From Thermoclostridium caenicola (GTDB lineage Bacteria; Bacillota; Clostridia; DSM-8532), in NCBI RefSeq assembly GCF_900142095.1, contig NZ_FQZP01000004.1, forward strand, positions 52,744-116,743: DNA of 64,000 bases. The letters run 5' to 3'. Below are positions 17,417-26,513 of the stretch, one piece after another (the first letter of the stretch is position 1; the number at the start of each line of letters is the position of its first letter). Both the position numbers and the translations under genes were made by a program. The notes beneath the pieces were generated by a model. The model was not told where the DNA came from, made no database searches, and worked only from the letters and a program-made list of their open reading frames with translations.

Positions 17417-20400
17417 ATGGCAGTTAAGCGGATTTTTGTCGAGAAAAAGCCTGGATTTGATGTCGAGGCTCAAAAGCTGTTTAAAGATTTAAGGGACAAC
17501 CTTCAGATCAAAGGAATCCGCGGTGTGCGGATTCTTCAACGGTATGACTGTGAAGGCATTCCCGATGAGGACTTCGAAAAAGCCAAAACCATTGTGTTTT
17601 CCGAACCCCCAGTGGACAGGATCTATGATGAAACCATCGAGCCCGATGCGGACGAGAGACTCATTGCGGTTGAATACCTGCCGGGGCAGTATGACCAGCG
17701 GGCCGATTCGGCCGCCCAGTGCGTCCAGATCATGACCCACGGGGAGCGCCCCAACATACGGGTGGCGAAGATCATCCTTTTGAAAGGCGACCTGACGGAA
17801 GAGGATCTCCAGGCCATCAAGCGCTATGTGATCAATCCCATTGAGACCCGTGAGGCCTCACTGGAAAAGCCGAACACCCTCGAAGCCGACTATCCGGTTC
17901 CGGAGGATGTACCTGTTGTCTCCGGGTTTACGGGCATGACCGATGAGCAGTTGGAGCAGCTGCTGAAGGATATGGGATTTGCCATGTCCTTCGAAGACCT
18001 CCGGTTCTGCCAGATCTATTTCAGGGATACCGAGAAGCGGGATCCCACCGTTACCGAGCTGAGAATGATCGATACCTACTGGTCGGATCACTGCCGGCAT
18101 ACCACCTTCCTTAGCGAGATCGAAGCCGTCGATTTTGACGAAGGCCCGACTGCGCAGAAGATCAAAACCGTCTATGATCAATACCTGAAAATCCGGGCGG
18201 AACTGGGAAGGGATCAGGATAAGCCGGTCTGCCTCATGGATATTGCGACCCTGGCCATGAAGTACCTGAAAAAAACAGGACATCTGGATAACCTGGACGA
18301 ATCGGACGAGATCAACGCCTGCAGCATCGTGGTGCAGGCCGATATAGACGGCCGGCTGGAAGACTGGCTCATCATGTTTAAAAATGAGACCCATAACCAT
18401 CCCACCGAAATCGAGCCTTTCGGTGGCGCGGCCACCTGCCTGGGAGGCGCCATACGCGATCCGCTGTCGGGCAGATCCTATGTCTACCAGGCCATGCGGG
18501 TGACGGGAAGTGGTGATCCGCGAACCCCCATCTCCGAAACGCTGCCCGGTAAGCTTCCCCAAAGGGTTATCACCACCACCGCGGCGCACGGTTATAGCTC
18601 CTACGGCAACCAGATTGGACTTGCAACCGGCACTGTGGCCGAGATCTACCATGAAGATTATGTGGCCAAGCGCATGGAGATAGGAGCCGTTGTGGGTGCA
18701 GCGCCCAAAAGCAGTGTGGTACGCATGAAGCCTGAGGCCGGCGATATCGTTATCCTGCTGGGCGGACGCACCGGGCGCGACGGCTGCGGCGGCGCTACGG
18801 GTTCCTCCAAGGAACATACCCAGGAATCCCTGTATACCTGCGGCGCGGAGGTTCAGAAGGGTAATCCGCCCACCGAGAGAAAGATCCAGCGGCTTTTCAG
18901 AAAGCCTGAAGTCTGCCGGATGATCAAAAAGTGCAACGATTTTGGCGCGGGCGGCGTATCGGTGGCCATCGGCGAACTGGCCGACGGACTGGACATCAAC
19001 CTGGATGCCGTGCCCAAAAAATACGAAGGCCTTGACGGTACCGAGCTTGCCATATCGGAATCCCAGGAACGCATGGCCGTTCTGGTGGCGGCCAGGGATG
19101 CGGATGCCTTTATCCAGGAGGCCAGGGAAGAGAACCTGGAGGCCACCAAGGTGGCGGTTGTGACCGGTACCAACCGGCTCAGGATGAGCTGGAGAGGCCG
19201 AACCATTGTTGATCTGAGCCGGGATTTCATCAATACCAACGGCGTCAGGCACAGGGCCACGGTACAGGTTTCCGATGCGGCGCTTCAGGACAGCCCGCTG
19301 ACCAGGCTCCCGGAAGAACTGGAAGCCCTGCGGCATGACCCGGCGGCTGCCTGGCTGGCCAATCTGAAACGACTGAACGTATGCAGCCAGAAGGGCCTGG
19401 TGGAGCGCTTCGACAGCACCATTGGCGCCGGTACTGTGCTCATGCCCTTCGGCGGCAAGCACCAGCTCACCCCTGCCGACGGTATGGCTGCGAAACTGCC
19501 AGTCCTGAACGGCGATACCACCACGGGAACCCTGATGACCTTTGGTTTCAACCCTGATATTTCCAAATGGAGCCCGTTCCATGGGGCCGTATATGCCGTT
19601 CTGGAGTCCCTGGCCCGGCTGACTGCCATGGGCGGCGATTACCGGAAGGCACGCCTCACGCTCCAGGAATATTTTGAAAAGCTGGGCAAGGATCCCCGCC
19701 GCTGGGGGAAACCCTTCAGCGCGCTGCTGGGTGCCCTTTATGCGCAGATAGCTCTGAAAGTGGCGGCAATAGGCGGGAAGGACAGCATGTCCGGAACCTT
19801 CATGGATCGCCATGTGCCGCCCACTCTGGTTTCCTTTGCCCTTGCCCCGGTGGATGTAAAACACGTGGTTTCCCAGGAATTCAAGGAACCGGGCAGCCAT
19901 CTGGTATGGGTTAAGATAGGAAGGGATGAACTGGGCCTTCCGGATTTTGAACAGGTTCACCGGACCTATTCCGCAATTTGCGCCCTGGCACAAAACGGGC
20001 GCATCCTGGCGGCTTCCGCCCTGAAATTCGGCGGACTGGCCGAGGCTGTTTCAAAGATGGCCTTTGGCAACCGCATCGGTGTGCACCTGAAGGATATGCC
20101 TTTTGACAAGCTGTTCATGCTGGCATATGGATCCCTGCTGATCGAGATCCCCGCCTCGGTGGATCCGGAAGAGGCTTTCAGCGGGCTGGACTATGAGGTG
20201 GTCGGAGAGACCATCGCTGAGCCCGAGATCCGGTTCGGCGGCTGCAGCCTGTCCATTGACGAAATACTGAGCGCTTGGCAGGAACCCCTGGAGCCCATAT
20301 TCCCCACCAGGACCACCCAGGCCGGCAAAGTGCCGTCCTGCAGCTTTACGGGCAAGGTGGTGCGGAAGCAGGGCGCCAGAAAGACCCCCATTGCCAGACC

Positions 20401-21193
20401 CAGGGTCTTTATCCCCGTTTTCCCCGGCACCAACTGCGAGTATGACGTGAAAAGGAAGTTTGAAGAGGCCAATGCCCTGGTGGATCTCTTCGTCATGAAA
20501 AACCTGACGGCAAAAGAGATTGAAGCATCCATCCACGAGATGAAAAAGCGTATAGACGCCTGCCAGATCATGATGATCCCGGGCGGCTTCAGTGCGGGCG
20601 ACGAGCCGGAAGGCTCAGGCAAATTCATCGCCACCGTCTTCAGGAACCCGCTTCTCACTGAGGCCGTCATGAACCTGATCAGGAATCGGGACGGCCTGAT
20701 CCTGGGCATCTGCAACGGCTTCCAGGCCCTTGTGAAGCTGGGTCTTCTGCCCTATGGCGAGATAAGAGATCTGGACGAAACCTGTCCCACCCTGACTTTC
20801 AATACCATCGGCCGCCATGTTTCCTGCCTGGTAAAAACCCGTGTGGCTTCCAATCTTTCACCCTGGCTGGCCAAGGCCCAGGTGGGGCAAATCTGCACCA
20901 TTGCCGTTTCCCATGGTGAAGGGCGTTTTGTGGCAAGCCCTGAGATCCTGAAAGAACTGGAGCTTCATGGCCAGATCGCCACCCAGTATGTGGACCTGGA
21001 TGGGAATCCCACCATGGAAGAGCCGTATAATCCCAATGGATCGGTGATGGCCATTGAAGGCATCACCAGCAGGGACGGGCGGATCTTCGGCAAGATGGGG
21101 CATGACGAACGCTATACCCGCCACACCTTCATCAATGTTCCCGGGGAGAAGGATCAGAGGATTTTCGAAGCTGGTGTGGAGTACTTCCTGTGA
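17417..21193 (+). CDS. purL: Phosphoribosylformylglycinamidine synthase, single-chain
   Basis: 1258 residues: a single polypeptide joining the FGAM-synthetase domains and a C-terminal glutaminase (PurQ-like) domain. It converts FGAR, glutamine and ATP to FGAM in purine synthesis. DTYWSDHCRHTTF (about 216-228) is the conserved linker/catalytic region; the glutaminase has its nucleophile in GICNGFQ (about residue 1098) and a His in SHGEGRF. No separate PurS is needed in this form, which is common in Clostridia and gamma-proteobacteria. The neighbouring purine permease is 7 kb away and separately transcribed. GAGG lies 9 nt before the ATG. Confidence 0.96.
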   Translation: MAVKRIFVEKKPGFDVEAQKLFKDLRDNLQIKGIRGVRILQRYDCEGIPDEDFEKAKTIVFSEPPVDRIYDETIEPDADERLIAVEYLPGQYDQRADSAAQCVQIMTHGERPNIRVAKIILLKGDLTEEDLQAIKRYVINPIETREASLEKPNTLEADYPVPEDVPVVSGFTGMTDEQLEQLLKDMGFAMSFEDLRFCQIYFRDTEKRDPTVTELRMIDTYWSDHCRHTTFLSEIEAVDFDEGPTAQKIKTVYDQYLKIRAELGRDQDKPVCLMDIATLAMKYLKKTGHLDNLDESDEINACSIVVQADIDGRLEDWLIMFKNETHNHPTEIEPFGGAATCLGGAIRDPLSGRSYVYQAMRVTGSGDPRTPISETLPGKLPQRVITTTAAHGYSSYGNQIGLATGTVAEIYHEDYVAKRMEIGAVVGAAPKSSVVRMKPEAGDIVILLGGRTGRDGCGGATGSSKEHTQESLYTCGAEVQKGNPPTERKIQRLFRKPEVCRMIKKCNDFGAGGVSVAIGELADGLDINLDAVPKKYEGLDGTELAISESQERMAVLVAARDADAFIQEAREENLEATKVAVVTGTNRLRMSWRGRTIVDLSRDFINTNGVRHRATVQVSDAALQDSPLTRLPEELEALRHDPAAAWLANLKRLNVCSQKGLVERFDSTIGAGTVLMPFGGKHQLTPADGMAAKLPVLNGDTTTGTLMTFGFNPDISKWSPFHGAVYAVLESLARLTAMGGDYRKARLTLQEYFEKLGKDPRRWGKPFSALLGALYAQIALKVAAIGGKDSMSGTFMDRHVPPTLVSFALAPVDVKHVVSQEFKEPGSHLVWVKIGRDELGLPDFEQVHRTYSAICALAQNGRILAASALKFGGLAEAVSKMAFGNRIGVHLKDMPFDKLFMLAYGSLLIEIPASVDPEEAFSGLDYEVVGETIAEPEIRFGGCSLSIDEILSAWQEPLEPIFPTRTTQAGKVPSCSFTGKVVRKQGARKTPIARPRVFIPVFPGTNCEYDVKRKFEEANALVDLFVMKNLTAKEIEASIHEMKKRIDACQIMMIPGGFSAGDEPEGSGKFIATVFRNPLLTEAVMNLIRNRDGLILGICNGFQALVKLGLLPYGEIRDLDETCPTLTFNTIGRHVSCLVKTRVASNLSPWLAKAQVGQICTIAVSHGEGRFVASPEILKELELHGQIATQYVDLDGNPTMEEPYNPNGSVMAIEGITSRDGRIFGKMGHDERYTRHTFINVPGEKDQRIFEAGVEYFL

Positions 21194-21231
21194 TCTTGCC
21201 CTGCTCGTGTTTCCGACATAAAGGAGCTTTT

Positions 21232-22551
21232 ATGAAGCATATCCATAGAATAAGAAAAAGCTTCAGCAAATCTGTGGGAGAACAGGCTTTCATTGCCCTG
21301 TGCGTTGTCCTGATGGCAATGACAGGCCTGTTCTCTTCATGTAAGGTGCGAGATATGCGTGATCGCTCTGCACATCAGGCTGCCGATGAAGCGCCTGGGA
21401 TCCCAACACCGTCAGAATCCGTGACGGACAGCAAGCCACCTGAAAATATTTCTAAAGACAATATCGGGACAGGTAATGGCGTAATGCCCGATGAAACCGG
21501 ATCCGCGCAGACACCGCCGGACTCCGGGCAAAAGCCGGACATAAGCCCATCACCTGAGCCGGCTCCCACAGCAAAACCGGAACCGGCACCCAAGCCTGTG
21601 CCCTCGGAGGAACCGGCGCCCGGGACCATCGTCAATCCCTATGTCCGATATACCTGGGATCAGATGATGGACGAGGCAAAGAAACTTCGTGATGCTTATC
21701 CCGAATGGATTGAACTGGCTTCGGCAGGAACGTCCGTGGAAGGAAGGGATCTTCTGGTGATCCGCCTGGGGAAGGGGGACAGGAAAATCCTGCTCTGCGG
21801 GGCGCACCATGCGCGGGAATACATCAGCAGCAGCTATCTGATGAAGATGGTTGAAGTTTACGCGGATAAGGCCGCCAAGGGCGAACCTTTCGGGGATTTC
21901 AACCCCCGCGAACTCCTGAGCCGGGTGACCATGGTGGTGGTTCCCATGGTCAACCCCGACGGGGTCAACCTGGTCAATAACGGCCTGCAGGCGGTGTCCG
22001 ACCGGGAAGCGGTCGCGGCCATGGTCATGGTGAACCCCAGCTATCGGCACTGGAAGGCCAATATCAACGGCGTAGACCTGAACCGCCAGTATCCGGCCTT
22101 GTGGGAAGAAAAGTACGATGATGTGGGGCAGCCCGCCTCTGAAAACTACAAGGGAACGGCCAGCGCCACTGAGCCAGAGGTGCAGGCCATGATGGCCCTG
22201 GCACGTTCGGAGGATTTCATGCTGTCCGCGTCCTTCCATGCCAAGGGCGAAGTGATCTACTGGGCCGACAGGGGCACCGTGAACACCATAAGCGGCGCCA
22301 GGGATATCGCCCGGCGCATGGGAAAGGCCGCCGGTTATGCGCTCATGCCTGTGTCGGAAGAACCCTCGGTTTATGCGGCCGGATTTGAAAATTGGTTCAG
22401 GCTGGAATTTATAAGGCCCTCCTTCTGCATCGAGCTGACGCCATCCAATAACACCGAGGATCCGCATGATGACAGGAAGTTTGATTTACTGGTCTGGAAC
22501 AAGGCCAAAACCCTCGGGCTCATCCTGGCCGATGAGGCGCTGAAGCGGTAA
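21232..22551 (+). CDS. Exported M14 zinc carboxypeptidase
   Basis: 439 residues. N-terminal signal/anchor (about 15-42, ending LFSSC, an imperfect lipobox), a linker rich in Pro, Glu and Lys with PAPTAKPEPAPKP-like repeats (about 90-135), and an M14 domain. Zinc ligands: HHARE (about 191-195) and the later His in SFHAKGE; the catalytic Glu is in CIELTPSN. Such enzymes remove residues from peptides or from peptidoglycan stem peptides (gamma-D-glutamyl-diaminopimelate type). AAAGGAG is 6 nt before the ATG; the longer ORF start upstream is unlikely. 38 nt separate it from purL, so readthrough is possible, yet function is unrelated. Confidence 0.88.
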   Translation: MKHIHRIRKSFSKSVGEQAFIALCVVLMAMTGLFSSCKVRDMRDRSAHQAADEAPGIPTPSESVTDSKPPENISKDNIGTGNGVMPDETGSAQTPPDSGQKPDISPSPEPAPTAKPEPAPKPVPSEEPAPGTIVNPYVRYTWDQMMDEAKKLRDAYPEWIELASAGTSVEGRDLLVIRLGKGDRKILLCGAHHAREYISSSYLMKMVEVYADKAAKGEPFGDFNPRELLSRVTMVVVPMVNPDGVNLVNNGLQAVSDREAVAAMVMVNPSYRHWKANINGVDLNRQYPALWEEKYDDVGQPASENYKGTASATEPEVQAMMALARSEDFMLSASFHAKGEVIYWADRGTVNTISGARDIARRMGKAAGYALMPVSEEPSVYAAGFENWFRLEFIRPSFCIELTPSNNTEDPHDDRKFDLLVWNKAKTLGLILADEALKR

Positions 22552-22656
22552 ACGCCGCCCGGCTATACAACAGGCGCTGCGCGATGGGTCCGGGCCCGGG
22601 AACCGGGCTCAGGCGCATACGGGTTGATATGGCATGATTTTGGAATGGTTGGTGTG

Positions 22657-22692
22657 AAAAGCCCCTGCCGTCAAACGGGCAGGGGCTTTTTC
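22657..22692. terminator. Bidirectional terminator between convergent units
   Basis: AAAAGCCCCTGCC (22657-22669) pairs with GGGCAGGGGCTTTT (22677-22690). A run of A on one side and T on the other lets it serve both the carboxypeptidase and the minus-strand propeller operon. Confidence 0.92.
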
Positions 22693-22762
22693 ATGGCATA
22701 ATCTATTTGATTCTGAAAAGTCGTGACAGGATGGCAGCAAGTTTTTTGGGTGTGATCCGGTT

Positions 22763-24568
22763 TTATTTGATGCGCACGCCGAAGATCTTCTGGGCGTAGG
22801 AGCCTACAACGGCCATGTTGCCGTAAACCGCCGGCGAGGATTCGATATTGGCGCCCAGAGAGACCACATCCAGATCCTCCCCGGTCTTCGGATCAAAGAG
22901 GTGCATATCGCCCTTGAAATCGCAGAACAGGGCATAAGTCTTGCCGTCGGAACCCAGGATGTCCACCGGGGAACTCCAGCTGTAGGCTGACAAATCCCGG
23001 ACCCAAACCTCTTCGCCGGTTTTTTTGTCCAGCGCCACCAGCTTGCCGTCGTATTGGGAGCCGGTAAAGCAAACGGGATAGATGATCAGGTCCGCAATAT
23101 CGTTTTTCCCTACAAGGGGCGTTCCCAGCACACCGCCGTTGATGTAGTTACGGTAATAGCAGGTGTAGTCCTTCTGCCAGACAAGTTCTCCGGTCAGGGC
23201 GTTGATCTTTCTGATGTTGGCCGGCGCTGTGGCTTTGCCGGTACTGGCGCATCGCTTATCCACCTCATTGGCGGTGTAGATGTAGACGCCGTCTTCTTCC
23301 TCAGAAACAACGATGGTGCTGTCGGTGTCATCCTCCACATCGAAAATCCAGACCGGCTCCAGTGAGTTGATGTCCAGGCACTGGAGGGTGCCGCCGTTGT
23401 CGCAGATGTACATCAGGTTCCGGTAGTAGGCCGCGGAGCCCTCTATGCCCTGATCCGAACTGTTGGGGCTGTAGGAGGACTTATAGCGGTACTGGGTGAT
23501 TTGAGGATTGAGTGAAAGCGTGCCGGTTGTGGGATCAAACTGGGTGTTCAGCTTGATCTTGTTGACCATGCCGTTTTCCATGGGCTGGATCAGGGTGTCG
23601 GTCTGCCGGTTCAGGATGGGTGAGGAATCCATGGCGCCCCATGAACGGTAGGCATTGGGATCCTTGCCCGGGAAGGTGAAGATTTCCTTCTGGTCAATGA
23701 GGCTGATGATGCGGAACTTGAACTCGGTATATTTTCCGTTGTTCTCGTTGATGCCCATGCCCGTGTAGAGCAGCGGATATCCCCTGGGATCCACCATGGC
23801 GGTACCCTTTATGGGAAAGCCGATCTTAATCTTCTCACGGGTGGGTTTTCCGGTCTCCAGGTCGAGGAAATAGATGTTGCCGTCCAGGATGGGGTAGATC
23901 ACTTCCACCAGATCCTTGCTCTTCATCTCAGGATGGATGTTCATCAGGTTCCTGATCTCCTCGGGCCAGTGGACCAGGAGCGGCTGCCCGGTCCATCCCG
24001 ATCCCGGCCAGAAGCTGTTGGCTGCTGAAATAGCGCCCACATCATGGCTCCATACGATTTCAAGCTTCTTCTCCACGATGTCGGCTGTGCCGAAAGAAGC
24101 GGTATTGCGGTAGTTGTTGCCGCGGAAAGTGGTGATGCCCTCCACCAGGGAATAGGCCTTGTCGGAAGCGAAGGCCAGAGTATAGTCCGGCATATAGTCC
24201 ACCGGCTTTCCGCCCTGGAGGACCTGGTACTGGATGGTGGCGCCGTCGGCGTATTTCTTGACCACACTGTGATTGTTCCCCTTGGTCTTGCTCACAAAGG
24301 AAGGCGGGTCCTGCCAATCCAGCAGCAAGGCTTCCGGGTCTGTTATCTCCGGCGTGGGTGTCGGCTCGGGAGTCGGCGTTGGCTCAGGCGTCGGCTCAAG
24401 CGTCTGCGGGACGTCCGAAGAGGCTTCCGGCGTGGGCGAAACAGCCTGGCTTCTGTCAACCCAGGGCAGCCTGTCCTGGAAAACCAGCAGGGCAATCAGC
24501 ACCACCAGGCTGACCAGGAATACCGGAACAAGCACTTTGAAATTCCCTGTGCGGTTGTTTTGATCCAT
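22763..24568 (-). CDS. Membrane-anchored PQQ-like beta-propeller protein (copy 1)
   Basis: 601 residues. A short cytoplasmic start, one hydrophobic helix (about 11-29), a Pro/Thr/Glu linker (about 40-80, PTPEPTPTPEPTPTPE) and a long propeller with PQQ-type blades, e.g. LVALDKKTGEEVWVRDLS and MHLFDPKTGEDLDVVSLG. No quinoprotein cofactor residues could be confirmed, so binding of glycans or proteins is as likely as enzymatic activity. AAGAGGAGG lies 6 nt before the ATG. It is closely related to the next upstream gene, by blocks of near identity over the whole propeller, and follows it by 113 nt. Confidence 0.85.
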   Translation of the reverse strand: MDQNNRTGNFKVLVPVFLVSLVVLIALLVFQDRLPWVDRSQAVSPTPEASSDVPQTLEPTPEPTPTPEPTPTPEITDPEALLLDWQDPPSFVSKTKGNNHSVVKKYADGATIQYQVLQGGKPVDYMPDYTLAFASDKAYSLVEGITTFRGNNYRNTASFGTADIVEKKLEIVWSHDVGAISAANSFWPGSGWTGQPLLVHWPEEIRNLMNIHPEMKSKDLVEVIYPILDGNIYFLDLETGKPTREKIKIGFPIKGTAMVDPRGYPLLYTGMGINENNGKYTEFKFRIISLIDQKEIFTFPGKDPNAYRSWGAMDSSPILNRQTDTLIQPMENGMVNKIKLNTQFDPTTGTLSLNPQITQYRYKSSYSPNSSDQGIEGSAAYYRNLMYICDNGGTLQCLDINSLEPVWIFDVEDDTDSTIVVSEEEDGVYIYTANEVDKRCASTGKATAPANIRKINALTGELVWQKDYTCYYRNYINGGVLGTPLVGKNDIADLIIYPVCFTGSQYDGKLVALDKKTGEEVWVRDLSAYSWSSPVDILGSDGKTYALFCDFKGDMHLFDPKTGEDLDVVSLGANIESSPAVYGNMAVVGSYAQKIFGVRIK

Positions 24569-24681
24569 GAGATAAACCTCCTCTTATAGCTCATGCACAT
24601 GATGCCATCCGGAAACCCGGGTCAGAGCCGGCATCTAAAATCGGCCAGGCCGGAGGATTCCAATGACGGTAACGGGCACGG

Positions 24682-26499
24682 TTACTTGATTCGTACACCA
24701 TAGATTTTCGGTGTGTAGGATCCCACCACGATCATATCATTATAAACCGCCGGAGAGGATTCGATATTCCTGCCAAGACTTATGACATCCAGATCCTTTC
24801 CGGTTCTCGGATCGAACAGGTGCAGATCCCCGTTGAAATCGCAGAATACGGCGTAGGTCTTGCCGTCGCTGGACAGGAAATCCACCGGGGAACTCCAGCT
24901 GTAGGCCGAAAGCTTCCTCGTCCATACCTCTTCGCCGGTCTTCTTGTCGAGCGCCACCAGCATCCCGTCGCTGGTGGAACCGGTAAAGCAGATGGGGAAG
25001 ATGATGAGATCCGCAATATCATTTTTGCCTACAATGGGCGTTCCCAATGATCCGCCGTTGATGTAGAACTGGTAATAGCATTCGTAATCCCTCTGCCAAA
25101 TCAACTCCCCGGTGAGGGCGTTGAACTTGCGGATATTGCAGGGGGCTGTCGGACTCTTGTTGTTCTGGCTCCGCTTGTCGATCTCGTTGGCGGTATACAG
25201 GAATACGCCCTCGGGTGTTTCTTCGATGACGGTGGTTGTATCGGTATCATCCCCCACATCATAGATCCAGACAGGCTTTAAGGTGTTGATGTCCAGGCAC
25301 ATGAAGGTTCCGCCGTTGTCGCAGAAATACATGTAGTTCTTATAGAAAGCAGGAGAGTTTTCGATGCCCTGCTCGGGGTTGTTCATGTCCTGGTACCTGA
25401 ACTTGGTGAGCTGCGGGGCGATGTCGATGGTGCCCGCTTCCGGATCGTATCGGGTATTGAGCTTAACCTTGTATATCAGGCCGTTTTCCCCGACTTCCAG
25501 GAAAGTGTCGGTTTCCCCGTCCACCAGGGCCGACGCGTCGAAGGCGCCCCATTCCCTGAAGGCCATGGGATCACGGCCGAAGATGGCATACAGGGGTTTC
25601 TGGTCGATGAGGCTGAAGATGTTATATTTGAACTCGGTGAACTTCCCGTTGTTTTCATTGAGTCCCATGCCCGTATAGAGGATGGGATAGCCCCTGGGGT
25701 CCACCATGCCGGTGCCCTTCATGGGGAAACCTACTTCTATCTTGTCCCTGGTGGGCTTTCCGGTTTCCAGGTCGAGGAAATAGATGTTGCCGTCCAGGGC
25801 CGGATAGATGACCTCCACCAGGTCCTTGTCCTTGAACTCGGGCTTGATGTTCATGAGCCTTCTTTCTCTTTCAGGCCAATGCACGATGAGGGGCTGGCCG
25901 GTCCAGCCGGTGCCGGGCCAGTAGCTGCCCTCGGCCGAAATGGCGCCCAGATCATGGGTCCAGACGATCTCCAGCTTTTTCTCCTTAACGTCCCGGGTGC
26001 CCCAGGAAGCGGAGTTTCGGTAATGGTTGCCCCTGAAGGCGGTGATGCCTTCCAGGGTGGTGTATTGGTCCGGAGAGCCAAAGGATATCTCATAGCCCGG
26101 CTGATAGTTCTCCACAGGCTTGTTGTTCCGGAATACCCAGTACTTTATCCTGCCACCAAAAGCCAATGATGCAGACTCGGGAAAGGCATTGGGTCCGTCG
26201 AAAACCGCCGGCGTCTGCCAGGAAACATCCAGAACCGCAGGATCGGTGCTTTCCTCCGGCATGGGTTCCGGTGTGGGCCAGGGCGTGGGTTCAGGGGTAG
26301 GCGTTGAATCGCCGCCCTGATTGGCCGTATCGGAAGCGGTCGGGCTTGCGTCGGCAACCAGCCCGTCCCGGTTCCAGGGCAGCCCGCCCCGGATAAGATA
26401 CACAACGGCTGCCACGATGAGCGCCAAAAGCAGAAGGAACGTGAAAAACCTTCCTTTATTGAGTCTGCGCCTTCTCCTGCGATATACGGTGTACATCAT
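24682..26499 (-). CDS. Membrane-anchored PQQ-like beta-propeller protein (copy 2)
   Basis: 605 residues, a tandem paralogue of the downstream gene. The N-terminus is strongly basic (YRRRRRRLNKGR), followed by one hydrophobic helix (about 18-38), a Pro/Thr/Glu linker (about 65-90) and PQQ-type blades with the shared ITAFRGNHYRNSASWG and IYFLDLETGKPTRDKI. The two copies differ most in anchor and linker and least in the blades. The ribosome-binding site AGGAGGAG suits the second of two tandem ATGs (26499 or 26496). It starts 14 nt after the beta-lactamase-fold gene, so the three genes form one transcript. Confidence 0.85.
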   Translation of the reverse strand: MMYTVYRRRRRRLNKGRFFTFLLLLALIVAAVVYLIRGGLPWNRDGLVADASPTASDTANQGGDSTPTPEPTPWPTPEPMPEESTDPAVLDVSWQTPAVFDGPNAFPESASLAFGGRIKYWVFRNNKPVENYQPGYEISFGSPDQYTTLEGITAFRGNHYRNSASWGTRDVKEKKLEIVWTHDLGAISAEGSYWPGTGWTGQPLIVHWPERERRLMNIKPEFKDKDLVEVIYPALDGNIYFLDLETGKPTRDKIEVGFPMKGTGMVDPRGYPILYTGMGLNENNGKFTEFKYNIFSLIDQKPLYAIFGRDPMAFREWGAFDASALVDGETDTFLEVGENGLIYKVKLNTRYDPEAGTIDIAPQLTKFRYQDMNNPEQGIENSPAFYKNYMYFCDNGGTFMCLDINTLKPVWIYDVGDDTDTTTVIEETPEGVFLYTANEIDKRSQNNKSPTAPCNIRKFNALTGELIWQRDYECYYQFYINGGSLGTPIVGKNDIADLIIFPICFTGSTSDGMLVALDKKTGEEVWTRKLSAYSWSSPVDFLSSDGKTYAVFCDFNGDLHLFDPRTGKDLDVISLGRNIESSPAVYNDMIVVGSYTPKIYGVRIK

Positions 26500-26513
26500 A
26501 CTCCTCCTGACTG

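Noticed and set aside
17858..19993. 711-codon ORF on the minus strand opposite purL
   Set aside because: It lies entirely within purL, whose protein is conserved throughout; the minus-strand translation is low-complexity and lacks a ribosome-binding site. It is a shadow of GC-rich codon use.
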